Source: Ceratothoa steindachneri | Lineage: Eukaryota > Arthropoda > Malacostraca > Isopoda > Cymothoidae | Direction: 5' to 3' | DNA length: 64,000 bases | Assembly (NCBI GenBank): GCA_963969495.1 | Contig: OZ018326.1 | Coordinates: 182,381,653 to 182,445,652 of the forward strand | Shown: positions 34,890 to 45,322 of the stretch, piece after piece | Numbering within the stretch: position 1 is the stretch's first letter | Layout of the letters: every line of letters begins with the position of its first letter | Translations under genes and position numbers: made by a program | The notes under the pieces: generated by a model | Told to the model about the DNA's origin: nothing | Database searches by the model: none | The model's input: the letters and a program-made list of their open reading frames with translations, nothing else

Positions 34890-35300
34890 AAATTGGATAG
34901 CTGACTTTTTCTTAGATAAGAAGCAACGTTTGATCATAAATAGGAAGAATCTCATTGGTTAGATATAACAAATCTGGTGCCTCAATGATCCGTTCTGGGC
35001 CCTGTCTTATTTCTGGTTTATCGTAATGACTTGGATATTGATTTAGTTAGTAATCTTTTCAAGTTCACTGACGACGCTTATTTTTTAGGATATGCCCTAA
35101 CTGAAGGATACCGGATTAATATAAAAAAGGATTTAGATATTCTAGCTAATTGTGAGACCATATTCAAATAAGGTTTAATGTTGATAATTGCAAGGTTATG
35201 CATTTTGCATCAAGAAATATTAACCCTTCAGAGGGCACAGCTAGAAATACTTGAGATATCAAAAGTTCCTCTTAGGATCATAAACTAGATGTATTTCTAA
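34890..35300 (+). pseudogene. CR1-like LINE reverse transcriptase fragment
   Basis: Plus-strand pieces read WIADFFLDKKQRLIINRKN, then in another frame LGPVLFLVYRNDLDIDL and LFKFTDDAYFLGYAL. The TDDA occupies the usual ADD catalytic site. Then RINIKKDLDILANCE and CKVMHFASRNIN. The order matches CR1/L2-type RT. Truncated at both ends and frameshifted. Confidence 0.7.
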
Positions 35301-35367
35301 GGTAATTTTACTCTTGAACATTTTTTTATTTGAGGCATTGATTGCCTGCAATGTTCTGTCAATGAAG

Positions 35368-35440
35368 TATCCCGTGCGGGCTACCCGACCGGCTCACGGG
35401 GAACGGTGTTAGTCCCGTCTGAGCTACTTCGCTCGGTATG
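35368..35440 (-). other. tRNA-like or SINE-like segment
   Basis: The minus strand reads GAAGTAGCTCAGACGGGAC, similar to a tRNA A box (TAGCTCAGnnGG), then a GTTCCCCGTG block near the B-box position. The cloverleaf does not close cleanly, so this is not called a tRNA gene; a tRNA-derived SINE head is possible. Confidence 0.25.
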
Positions 35441-36239
35441 GGGTATAAATAATTTACCATATAACTCTTTTTGTATTATGTTATAACTGGCTTCCATTAT
35501 GTTAATATTATTTGTTATTTACCATCAATAAATTTCATGAATATTTCTTAAAAATTAAAGCTTGTTTGAAATATAACGCAAGGAAAAATTCAATGTTTTA
35601 CTTGGAAAAAAGTATAAAAATACATGATTTTACATACCAACACATGGGAAACAAACCAGAGGACATCAGTGGATGGGAGACGGGCTCAGGGAGAGGTGGC
35701 TGAGGTCGAGGGCTGCTGCTCAGCTTCGGTGGGAGGGGTGTGGAACGGCCTGAAGCAGTTGCGGTTGTCCGAGAGGCAAGCGCGATCTGGCAGACAGTAG
35801 TGTATAAATCAGGGAGTTAAGATTTTTACAAGATACTAAAGAGTAAACGTCAGTGTTTATTTTAATTATACCCTAATTCTTGGAATATGAATTTACTAGA
35901 CAAGAGTATTCTAGTAGTTAAAACAGAAAATATTCATTGCATTACTGATATAAAGACCACCTCCGGTATTAATATCCGTATTTTATATTATCAGATTCTT
36001 CATCATCATTAACTAGTAGGCCGTAGCGTAAATACACAAATTTCAGCAAATCAACATGTACATTTAAGGGGTAAAAAGTTTTTTGGAGAAATATTTGGAA
36101 CACTCCAGAAAGATATACATCATCAGAATTGTTGGTTTGTTGTTATAACTGCTTCTAAATAAATTAGAGTTTAGTTTAAACTGAAAGATAATGACAAACA
36201 ATTGAGGAGTTCAAGTTTTATTATCTAACTGATACATAC
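35441..36239. other. noncoding stretch
   Basis: Nothing supported. A GC-richer patch (35660-35800) has no recognised motif. Confidence 0.35.
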
Positions 36240-38420
36240 TATTTCTTAACTGATACATAAAAAATCATGCTTTGTTTCAAACGATGGCATGAAGTCACGG
36301 AATTTAGTATTGTCCGAATGTAGCCATCTCTTGCTTCTTTTCCATAAACTTCGACAGAAGCTTTATCACCATTTGCACACACTGCTCCACACCTTGAGAA
36401 TGGCATGGCATGGCATGGCATGTCAATAGAGAGTGTCTCTTCGACAATATTGTGCGGGTCCACATTAGATAGATGCATTGCAAGTCGTGGTTCAAACCTG
36501 CACTCCTTTTCGGGTGAAGTAGATCTGTTAAGTTCTTAGCAGTTTGATCTATTTTTGGTGCCTTGCAATCACATATCTCTTCTTCATACACAGTAGCTTC
36601 TCGGATCTTCTTGATTCAGTCACCAGCTAATTTTCCCTTGTTCTGATCAAAGTCTGCCAGCATTGCCAAAAGGACGTTTCAGGATGGGCCCAGTAGGGAT
36701 TACTTTGGATTGTTTACCATGCTATGGCTTCACTGGAAGGTTGAAGTATTTGCAGAAAATTGATCTGTTCCAGGAGATGTTTAGATCCCTTCGTGAATTT
36801 CGGAGAGAATTTGATGTGAAATCAGATGTGCCCATGATGACACACGACAAACTCTGTGATGACATACAAGTCATTATTATGTTTTTTTGTTTCCATATAA
36901 AATTTAAATATTCTGCTGGAAGTGGTGAGCCATCTTGCATGAGATATTGGCCCTAGTGTTATATGTAGGAGATCATCATCAATTACATCACTTCTAATAG
37001 CATTGATAATTATTTACAGGTAAGCTTGGTCATGATTAAGCTCATTCACATCTACATCTGAAAAAGGAGCTCCTTTAGCAATATATTGAAAGTCATTTGG
37101 TGATACTGGTAGAAATTTACAGGTGGTTAAGGCTTTACCAATTGGTATTTTCCATTGATTTTCACTTTCTGTTGGACCAATATATTTCCTGCACAGGTGC
37201 CTCAAATGAAGCTCATTCAGCTGCAAGCTGCAGATAATTCACTATAAAGGAGGATGTAATTTACATTCCAGCCCTCTTATGGCTCCATTCTTGTAGCCAG
37301 TATTAGTTTCCGTGCTGTCAGCTCCCATTGCATTTATCTCATCTTTAATATTATTTTCAACAAGCCATTTCATCAGTTCATCTGCAATACCTGCACCTGT
37401 TCCTCGTTCAATAGTTAAATGATCTAAAGAGAATGTACAAAGTTCTCCTACAAACACATAGTGATCTTGAATTTCCTTTCCTCCATACCATTTGTTCCCT
37501 ATTTTATTTTTTGAGTAATTGTTGTGTCTCTCCTCCCATCCAAAAACAAAGGAGTAATTTTCCTATCTCTAAAACATTCAGATTCGGTGAAATTCCTCCT
37601 TAACTTCTGTTGTGCCCTCCAGACTTTCTGATGGTCAATTACATGAGAGCGTTCTTTTGAATTTCTAATACCATAGTCGAATAGGGCCGCATTATTAATA
37701 GCAGCAGCAGGAGCTTTAGTTGACATAAAAAACCAATCTGCTTCCATGGCAATTGTTGGTATTGGTATGATGTTTTCTGTTTTCGCAAAGACTTTCTTCC
37801 ATTTATCATCAGAATTGTCAGAAAAAGAGGTTTCTTCATCCAAAGATTCATCTGAAATTGTAGTTTTCTCTTCCCTCTTCTATTTTTGTGGCTCTTCTTC
37901 TTCTCTACTTTCATTTTTTTAATCATTTGACTTGCTTTTACATCCACTCCTCCAATTTTGATTTGACACCCAGTTCTTTGGTCAATAAGAAATTCATGCC
38001 CTCGACGTGGCACTTTCATGTTCTTTTCACACTTTCAATCCAAGAGATCAGCACAATGGAAGCCTACTATATCAAAGTGGTGACCCAATGATGAGATTAA
38101 CTTCTTACTCTTAATTCCATTCATTCTTTGTTTTGATACCACAGACGCTTTTTCCACCAATCGGAGCATTTAGGTTTTAACATTTTTGATTGGCTGAACT
38201 GGAATACTGGCTTTTTTTCAAATCTCAGTAAAGGTCTCGGATACTTTAGGAATAAAATCCTTGTTACTCTTGTATATATTGACTTTTACAGACGGAATAT
38301 ATCTTCCAACGTGTTTTGTTGGCAGCTCATAATGAGGAAGTTCTGGAATTTGTGAGCCGAAGACACTGTGACTTGTGGATGTTCGTTAACTCAGAAATAA
38401 TACATGTGATGAGTGAATCT
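36240..38420 (-). pseudogene. Unrecognised multicopy protein family, copy A (broken)
   Basis: I cannot name this family, but it recurs as copy B (48640-51705). Minus-strand blocks in order: LPHYELPTKHVGRYIPSVKV (38340-38280), FHCADLLD and KVPRRGHEFLIDQRTG (38070-37960), RSHVIDHQKVWRAQQKL (37650-37600), ITPLFLDGRRDTTI (37560-37520), INAMGADSTETNTGYKNGAI (37340-37275), MQLNELHLRHLCRKYIGP (37226-37172), FLPVSPNDF, LGPISHARWLTTSSRIFKFY (36955-36890), LADFDQNKGKLAGD (36670-36630), CHSQGVEQCVQMVI (36405-36360). Several frameshifts and stops. The two glycine-flanked aspartates (LDGR, GADS) and the LH motif could be an RNase H-like transposase core; that is inference. Confidence 0.55.
36401..36422. 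repeat. Pentanucleotide (ATGGC)n repeat
   Basis: Four ATGGC units inside the C-terminal CHSQ motif region of copy A; the minus strand encodes alternating CHAMP residues. Confidence 0.8.
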
Positions 38421-38492
38421 ATAACATACATTCAAAAATGTGAAGCCATACCCCTTCCTATGAAATAATCTGTAAATATCTCGTAATTTCGT

Positions 38493-38615
38493 CATACATC
38501 GATTAATTTATTGTGCCCTCCAAGTAGTTTAAAACAAGGAATTACAATCTAAAAGTGCCTAAACCTTAGATACATAAGGAGTTAAAGTGCAAATTTTCTT
38601 TATGTACCAAAATTA
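38493..38615 (+). repeat. Shared repeat (copy 1)
   Basis: CGATTAATTTAT...TGCC then GCCTAAACCTTAGATACATA and AGGAGTTAAAGTGC also occur at 47228-47345 in the same orientation. About 120 bp, imperfect. Confidence 0.65.
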
Positions 38616-39002
38616 TCCATTTCTATCTTTAGAGACGAGAACTATAATAACTGAATACAACCAGCCTCACTCTACGGAAAGCATACGTTTTAAGCAAAAT
38701 TTGGCCCCCAAATAGGGGGTGTTACGATTTTTTAAGATTTTTTCTTCATTGCAAAATTTTGGATTGTCTTCTCTACAAAACCTGAAAAATGCCTTAAAAT
38801 TAATTGCGACACTACGCCCTATTAACCAGTTTCATACAAAATGTGGTTTACACCATCAATAACAATTAAAAACTAACTATCCCCACTAAACCTTCTATGA
38901 CCCATAGGTACAAAGCCACTCCTCATTTTCCACGTTAATTGGCCCTTCATAGTAATTGGAAGCTAAAGTGCCGCAGTTTCTCGCAGCACGGCCATTCATA
39001 CA
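38616..39002. other. noncoding stretch, E2 left flank
   Basis: No coding evidence. It ends with ATACA (38998-39002), the left target-site duplication of E2. Confidence 0.5.
38998..39002. other. E2 target-site duplication, left
   Basis: ATACA immediately before the LTR start TGTGATAG. Identical to 45318-45322. Confidence 0.9.
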
Positions 39003-40548
39003 TGTGATAGAACGAGTTCAGAGCTGCATTCATTTCAACTTCTATCACATTTTATTTAAAACCATAAGGCTACCCACGTGCATCTTCGATTCGAGGCTTG
39101 GAGTCTAATCAACAGCTACCGGACGCAAATGTTTAAACAAGGAGGTTATCGTCCCCCCCGTTCGCCCCCATACGCCGACCTCGCCAGATCGAGTTAGGCT
39201 TATGGGCAGATAAGGCATTGTTCCCCGGCTCGGCTGTGCGTTCCCTCGAAGCTTCCACCCCATTCTCCCCCACGCCAAGGAGATGTCTTGGCTATTTATA
39301 TGGAAACTTTACCACTAAGATCAGATTGGAGATCCAGATTTTCGTCGCGAAACATCACCACGACCCTCTCTCCCTTTGTGCGCCAAGGGACCTCGACCTC
39401 GAGATTCACCATCACTTGTCTAGAAGGAGGACAATATTCCTTGAGTGCCAAAGGTTCGAGCCTTTCCGACGTCAAGTCCCCAAGGCTTCCCCCCCCCTTG
39501 TTGTTCAAGGAGGAACAACATTAGAACAGCCACTGTTCGTTTTGAGCCCTTCGCCAAGAAACGGTTCTCATCCCCCCCCTGTTGTTCAAGGAGAACAGCA
39601 TTAGAACAGCCATTGTTCGTTTTGAGCCCTTCGCCAAGAAACGGTTCTCATCACCCCCTGTTGTTCAAGGGAGAACAGCATTAGAACAGCCATTGTTCGT
39701 TTTGAGCCCTTCGCCAAGAAACGGTTCTCACCCCCCCTGTTGTTCAAGGAGAACAACATTAGAACAGCCATTGTTCTTGAGCCCGTAGACAAGAGACGGT
39801 TCTCATCCCCCCCCTTTGTTCAGAAGAGAACAACCTAGAACAGCCATTGTTCGTTTTGAGCCCTTCGCCAAGAAACGGTTCTCCCCCCCCCCTGTTGTTC
39901 AAGGAGAACAACATTAGAACAGCCATTGTTCTTGAGCCCGTAGACAAGAGACGGTTCTCATTCCCCCCTTTGTTCAGAAGAGAACAAAGTAGAACAGCCA
40001 TTGTTCTTCAAGCTGTTCGTTCGTCGAGTAACGGTTCTCCTTTCCAAGACGCCTCGTCAGGATCCTTTTATCACCCCCCTTCGGCTGGAACTCGCCAGCG
40101 GACCGAATATTCCTTCAAGTACCTTCCACTGCACCCTAATGAAAAGTTACGTAAGCCAAACGTCACCTTTTGAGTATTGATCCCTTTTTGTCAATTCTAT
40201 CCTGTGCATTAAATTGTTTATCGAACCATCCCATCTCTTTAACTCTATATTTGTTTTACCTTTTTTTAATCCCTTAAATCCTTGGATTAGCCCGAGTCTC
40301 CACGACCCTTTCCATTCTGTTATGTCAATATTTTCCGTTTTTGTGTATTGTTTAAAGTTATTATTAATTAAACTCTATTTTATTAATGATAGCAATATTA
40401 TTATCCTTGAGCTCAGTTCCACTTCTTAAGCATTTTGAAGATACATAATATCGGCCACCAGACAGTAAAACGCACTCTAGAGATAATTAAGGAAGTTCCC
40501 TCAACGAATAGTGTTATATATAGTATCGTCGGGAGTCATTCTACGACA
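39003..40548 (+). repeat. E2 5' LTR with 7 minisatellite units
   Basis: Begins TGTGATAGAACGAG and ends CTACGACA. Near-identical to the 3' LTR outside the repeat block. Sample differences: AAACCATAAGG versus AAACCATGAGG, and GAGTCTAATC versus GAGTCTTATC. Length 1546 bp. Confidence 0.9.
39500..40030 (+). repeat. Minisatellite in E2 5' LTR
   Basis: Seven units of about 72-82 bp built on TTGTTCAAGGAGAACA, TTAGAACAGCCATTGTTC, TTTGAGCCCTTCGCCAAG and AAACGGTTCTC, separated by runs of C. A variant unit uses TTGTTCAGAAGAGAACA and TTGAGCCCGTAGACAAGAG. Six-frame ORFs across it are artefacts of repeat length divisible by three. Confidence 0.9.
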
Positions 40549-40565
40549 TATATATATATATATAC
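40549..40565. repeat. (TA)n tract inside E2
   Basis: TA tract directly after the 5' LTR end, as in E1. Confidence 0.85.
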
Positions 40566-40571
40566 TATTTA

Positions 40572-40592
40572 AATTTGGTATCAGGTGTGTAA
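40572..40592 (+). other. candidate primer binding site of E2
   Basis: TTTGGTATCAGGTGTG just after the (TA)n tract; the equivalent E1 site reads TTTGGTATTTGGCGC. Displaced from the LTR edge by the microsatellite. Primer tRNA unidentified. Confidence 0.3.
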
Positions 40593-40920
40593 GGTTTAAC
40601 GCTATATCTTTGCAAACACTGGTCTCAGTCGAGTAAAGCGTAGTGTTATTCGTTATAATAATAGAATATAGTAGTTCCCTTTTGTTTTAACGATTGCTAT
40701 CCCCCTTTTTTTTTTTGGAAACTTAAGAAGCTGGAGTAGCTCAAGGAACGGTTATAATAATTTGTTTGGTTTTTTTGTGATTTTAGTCAGTGGTTATTTA
40801 TATTGAGAAACCAAGTACGAATAGGTCAGTGCCCATATTTAGGTAGGCTAATTCTATAGAGGCATAATTCTTGTTGCGAGGAATTTTAGTTGGTTGACTA
40901 GTGCGCCCCCAAGTGCAAAG

Positions 40921-43050
40921 ATGACTCCGTTCGAAATCTTTAAAGCGCAAGGAGAGTCCTGTGGACTTTCCAGAAAAGAACTAATTAAGTACATTCAAGA
41001 GGAGCAAAGAAGAGAAATACAACGAGAAGAAAGAAAAAGAGAGGAACGGATAAGACAAGCTGACCATCAGATTGAATTAGCTCGGATTGAAGCAGAATTT
41101 CAAAGAAAAATGGAAGTAATAGAAAGGGAAAGAGTAATCCGACGAGAAGAACGAGAAAAAAAAATCCAACGAGAAGAAAGAAGGACGGACTCGCGCCCCT
41201 TCCCAGGAAAGCTGACAAAGTTTCCGAGCCCCGTAAAACCCCCAAACTTCTTTCCCCAAAACCAACAACGGGACTCCAAACCTCCCGTTAAGACTTCTCC
41301 TCCATCTCTCTTCCCGAAGCGACCAACCATATGCTTCACCTGTGGTGTAGAAAACCACATGAGCTGGAATTGCCCCCAAAATTCTAGGCTTAAAAGCGGA
41401 CTAGCCCATCAAGTTCACCAGATTAATGCAACCCCGGCTCCCCCGGTGGTGCAGACCCAAGCAGAAACTTCTCCCCCTCCGTCAGGCCACCAGGTAAATT
41501 TTGTTTTTGGTAAAAGTTCATCGGGAACTTTGAAATATGAGGAGGGCAGCGTGGACAGCTGTCGAGTATTGACTCTCGTCAGGGACACAGGATGTACGTG
41601 CTTCATCGTGTCCGACGAACTCCTCCCAGTGGCCTCTAACCACGAAAAATTTGCGGTGGTACATGACCAACTTGGGTGGGCGAACCGATTCTTCGTCACT
41701 AGATGTTACCTGCAGTGTCAATATTATAATGGCTGGGCTGAAGTCATTGTAGCACCCATACAATTCTGTTCCGTACTTATAAGACAGAGCCCCCAAGTAA
41801 GTTTCGACCCTGTGTTTCAGGCCGCCCTTCCTCAAGGCCGAGATAAGAAAGAAGCCCAGGAGCCCGTCCCCATCAGAACCCCGATACCGTCCGATTTCTC
41901 GGAGACCCCTAACCAGGACTTTAGGACGGCAAAAGAGGAGTGTGAATCACTAAAACCCTTAGTTGATAAGGCTCCAGACAAGGACACGGAGACTGTCCCT
42001 GGACCCCAAGAAAAAAAGAACCCCCAACGCGCCCATGGAGATACCTTCGTAGAACTGGACGAAGCATCGGCGCTTGAAGAGGATTGCCCCGCGGAGTCCC
42101 TTAAGGTAATCCAGAGAGTGTGCATCCAACCTGATGCCGATTACCCTCCTCCTTCCCTACCAGGCAAGTCTTTGGAACCCTCTGACCTGGATAGTGACGC
42201 GCAGCTGACACCACGTCCGAAGAGCCAGCTACAAGAACTAATTAAATGGAATCACCATTTACCCACCCTATTAGCTCTTTTCGAGCAACTGCGTGAAAAT
42301 GGCCTCACCATTGGCCCCAGCAAAGGCCAGTTTGCCCACGAAACCATCAAATATTTGGGTTTCAAAATAGGACAAAGCAAGTCAGGTCCCCACGAGAACA
42401 AGATTAAGGCAATCGCCGACATGCCCCTCCCGATTACAAAGAAGCCATTAAGATCTATCCTAGGATCAGCTTCTCCCTATCAGCGATTTGTTCCGAATTT
42501 CTCTGCAATTTCGGCTCCCCTATGCCCCCTTCAGGAAAAGAATTTCTCCGATCGTTTACGTTGGAATGATGTCGCTGTTTCCCATTTTAATCAGCTCAAA
42601 AGTAAGTTCATTTCTGCCCCCATTTTTAAGTTGCCTAACCCGGAAAAATCCGTTGGGGTTAAGACCGACGTGATCAACGAGGGCATTGGAGGTGTACTCC
42701 TTCAATACGTGGATGACAGAACGAGTCATCCAGTTGCATATGCTAGTCGTCAATTATTACCACGCGGAAAGAGATATGCCACTAGAGAAAAGATAGCTCT
42801 ATCAATTATCTGGGTCATAGACAAATTCAAGCTGTACTTGATATGTGAAGAATTTCGAATAGGAACCGACCACCGTCCGTTAGCCTATATTAGGAATTTG
42901 AGACACTCAAACGGCCGCATCATGCGCTGGAGTTTACTCTTGCAAGAGTATCAATTTAAAATAAATTATATCAAAGGTTCCGATAACCAGGTCGCTGACG
43001 CACTCAGTAGGAATGCGTTGCCGAATAGCGTAGAACAATTGTATTCATAG
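40921..43050 (+). CDS. E2 gag-protease-(RT deleted)-RNase H polyprotein
   Basis: Start chosen at 40921 (MTPFEIFKAQGES), matching MSSFEVFKAQGES of E1; the frame is open a little further upstream. Order in 709 residues: charged coiled coil (about 1-90); zinc knuckle CFTCGVENHMSWNC (about 138-152); aspartic protease LVRDTGCTCFIVSD (aspartate about 222) to WANRFFVTR; an acidic-proline linker with QDFRTAKEECESLK, like the leader before integrase in E1; VIQRVCIQPDADYP and SQLQELIK, the opening of RT; an abrupt join (about residue 441) to WNHHLPTLLALFEQL, which normally lies after the YxDD motif; then the tether and RNase H with KTDVINEGIGG, TREKIAL, GTDHRPLAY and SDNQVADALSRN. Capsid, integrase and RT palm are absent, with no stop at the joins. 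Confidence 0.85.
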   Translation: MTPFEIFKAQGESCGLSRKELIKYIQEEQRREIQREERKREERIRQADHQIELARIEAEFQRKMEVIERERVIRREEREKKIQREERRTDSRPFPGKLTKFPSPVKPPNFFPQNQQRDSKPPVKTSPPSLFPKRPTICFTCGVENHMSWNCPQNSRLKSGLAHQVHQINATPAPPVVQTQAETSPPPSGHQVNFVFGKSSSGTLKYEEGSVDSCRVLTLVRDTGCTCFIVSDELLPVASNHEKFAVVHDQLGWANRFFVTRCYLQCQYYNGWAEVIVAPIQFCSVLIRQSPQVSFDPVFQAALPQGRDKKEAQEPVPIRTPIPSDFSETPNQDFRTAKEECESLKPLVDKAPDKDTETVPGPQEKKNPQRAHGDTFVELDEASALEEDCPAESLKVIQRVCIQPDADYPPPSLPGKSLEPSDLDSDAQLTPRPKSQLQELIKWNHHLPTLLALFEQLRENGLTIGPSKGQFAHETIKYLGFKIGQSKSGPHENKIKAIADMPLPITKKPLRSILGSASPYQRFVPNFSAISAPLCPLQEKNFSDRLRWNDVAVSHFNQLKSKFISAPIFKLPNPEKSVGVKTDVINEGIGGVLLQYVDDRTSHPVAYASRQLLPRGKRYATREKIALSIIWVIDKFKLYLICEEFRIGTDHRPLAYIRNLRHSNGRIMRWSLLLQEYQFKINYIKGSDNQVADALSRNALPNSVEQLYS

Positions 43051-43454
43051 GATTAGTATCTCCATGTAGGTATATACCGTCTTGTACGACTTAATTTAAG
43101 ATTCTTTTGTAATATAATTAATTAATGTATATGTCTGAATTTTGTAACGCTCAATGTCTAATTTTTTTGATGTATATATATTTGTTCTTATTAATTTACG
43201 TATAAATTATTTTGTCCCGTATGTACTAAGTTTATATCATTTCATTGTTCCATGCCTTTTTTTTTATTAAGTTGTATTAAAGGTTATTTTCCCCTGTAAT
43301 CTAAAGATCAAAATAATCATGTATTGAGGTAATAATAGTTAGGTGCAGGAAGATACGGTTGGTACAAGAAAACGAGTTCCCTACAACGGAGCTCTATCGT
43401 TGTCCCTTCTCTCTTTTTTTTTTCGAAGTGACAACTTCCCCTGGAATGGAGGGG
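43051..43454 (+). other. E2 3' untranslated region and polypurine tract
   Basis: AT-rich, no coding. Ends in GGAATGGAGGGG immediately before TGTGATAG of the 3' LTR, a textbook polypurine tract position. Confidence 0.8.
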
Positions 43455-45317
43455 TGTGATAGAACGAGTTCAGAGCTGCATTCATTTCAACTTCTATCAC
43501 ATTTTATTTAAAACCATGAGGCTACCCACGTGCATCTTCGATTCGAGGCTTGGAGTCTTATCAACAGCTACCGGACGCCAATGTTTAAACAAGGAGGTTA
43601 TCGTCCCCCCCCCGTTCGCCCCCATACGCCGACCTCGCCAGATCGAGTTAGGCTTATGGGCAGATAAGGCATTGTTCCCATGCTCGGCTGTGCGTTCCCT
43701 CGAAGCTTCCACCCCATTCTCCCCCACGCCAAGGAGATGTCCTGGCTATTTATATGGAAACTTTACCACTAAGATCAGATTGGAGATCCAGATTTTCGTC
43801 GCGAAACATCACCACGACCCTCTCTCCCTTTGTGCGCCAAGGGACCTCGACCTCGAGATTCACCATCACTTGTCTAGAAGGAGGACAATATTCCTTGAGT
43901 GCCAAAGGTTCGAGCCTTTCCGACGTCAAGTCCCCAAGGCTTCCCCCCCCTGTTGTTCAAGGGAGAACAACATTAGAACAGCCATTGTTCGTTTTGAGCC
44001 CTTCGCCAAGAAACGGTTCTCATCCCCCTCCCTGTTGTTCAAGGAGAACAGCATTAGAACAGCCATTGTTCGTTTTGAGCCCTTCGCCAAGAAACGGTTC
44101 TCATCCCCCCCTGTTGTTCAAGGAGAACAGCATTAGAACAGCCATTGTTCGTTTTGAGCCCTTCGCCAAGAAACGGTTCTCATCACCCCCTGTTGTTCAA
44201 GGGAGAACAGCATTAGAACAGCCATTGTTCGTTTTGAGCCCTTCGCCAAGAAACGGTTCTCACCCCCCCTGTTGTTCAAGGAGAACAACATTAGAACAGC
44301 CATTGTTCTTGAGCCCGTAGACAAGAGACGGTTCTCATCCCCCCCCTTTGTTCAGAAGAGAACAACCTAGAACAGCCATTGTTCGTTTTGAGCCCTTCGC
44401 CAAGAAACGGTTCTCATCCCCCTCCCTGTTGTTCAAGGAGAACAGCATTAGAACAGCCATTGTTCGTTTTGAGCCCTTCGCCAAGAAACGGTTCTCATCC
44501 CCCCCTGTTGTTCAAGGAGAACAGCATCAGAACAGCCATTGTTCGTTTTGAGCCCTTCGCCAAGAAACGGTTCTCATCACCCCCTGTTGTTCAAGGGAGA
44601 ACAGCATTAGAACAGCCATTGTTCGTTTTGAGCCCTTCGCCAAGAAACGGTTCTCACCCCCCCTGTTGTTCAAGGAGAACAACATTAGAACAGCCATTGT
44701 TCTTGAGCCCGTAGACAAGAGACGGTTCTCATTCCCCCCTTTGTTCAGAAGAGAACAAAGTAGAACAGCCATTGTTCTTCAAGCCGTTCGTCGAGTAACG
44801 GTTCTCCTTTCCAAGACGCCTCGTCAGGATCCTTTTATCCGTCCCCCCTTCGGCTGGAACTCGCCAGCGGACCGAATATTCCTTCAAGTACCTTCCACTG
44901 CACCCTAATGAAAAGTTACGTAAGCCAAACGTCACCTTTTGAGTATTGATCCCTTTTTGTCAATTCTATCCTGTGCTTTAAATTGTTTATCGAACCATCC
45001 CATCTCTTTAACTCTATATTTGTTTTACCTTTTTTTAATCCCTTAAATCCTTGGATTAGCCCGAGTCTCCACGACCCTTTCCATTCTGTTATGTCAATAT
45101 TTTCCGTTTTTGTGTATTGTTTAAAGTTATTATTAATAAAACTCTATTTTATTAATGATAGCAATATTATTATCCTTGAGCTCAGTTCCACTTCTTAAGC
45201 ATTTTGAAGATACATAATATCGGCCGCCAGACAGTAAAACGCACTCTAAAGATAATTAAGGAAGTTCCCTCAACGAATAGTGTTATATATAGTATCGTCG
45301 GGAGTCATTCTACGACA
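43455..45317 (+). repeat. E2 3' LTR with 11 minisatellite units
   Basis: Same ends as the 5' LTR (TGTGATAG...CTACGACA). Length 1863 bp, 317 bp longer than the 5' LTR, which equals about four extra repeat units. Confidence 0.9.
43950..44800 (+). repeat. Minisatellite in E2 3' LTR
   Basis: Eleven units of the same 72-82 bp repeat. The order of unit types shows a block (44040-44370) repeated as 44420-44715, consistent with a multi-unit duplication. Confidence 0.9.
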
Positions 45318-45322
45318 ATACA
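45318..45322. other. E2 target-site duplication, right
   Basis: ATACA directly after the LTR end CTACGACA. Confidence 0.9.

Larger units (their letters stand above)
39003..45317 (+). mobile_element. E2: gypsy-type LTR retrotransposon, non-autonomous, recent
   Basis: 5' LTR 39003-40548, internal region 40549-43454, 3' LTR 43455-45317, perfect 5-bp target duplication ATACA. The LTRs differ by only scattered substitutions outside their minisatellite. The single frame is open for 709 codons. LTRs make up more than half of the 6.3 kb. Integrase and the RT core are missing, so it would need enzymes in trans. Confidence 0.9.

Noticed and set aside
35368..35440. Genuine tRNA gene
   Set aside because: Only an A-box-like segment; acceptor, anticodon and T arms do not form a complete cloverleaf.
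39218..39792. Overlapping frames with RTAIVRFEPFAKKRF-like repeats in the E2 5' LTR
   Set aside because: Produced by the minisatellite, with unit lengths near a multiple of three; no independent coding evidence.
40985..42125. Minus-strand frames opposite the E2 polyprotein
   Set aside because: Shadows of the 709-codon plus-strand frame; no motifs.
43050..43454. Integrase or envelope gene downstream of E2 RNase H
   Set aside because: The segment is AT-rich noncoding DNA leading directly to the polypurine tract and LTR.
43754..44714. Similar repeated frames in the E2 3' LTR
   Set aside because: Same minisatellite artefact.
39500..44800. CRISPR-like array (regular repeats with spacers)
   Set aside because: Units are contiguous 72-82 bp tandem repeats in LTRs of a eukaryotic element, without unique spacers or cas genes.
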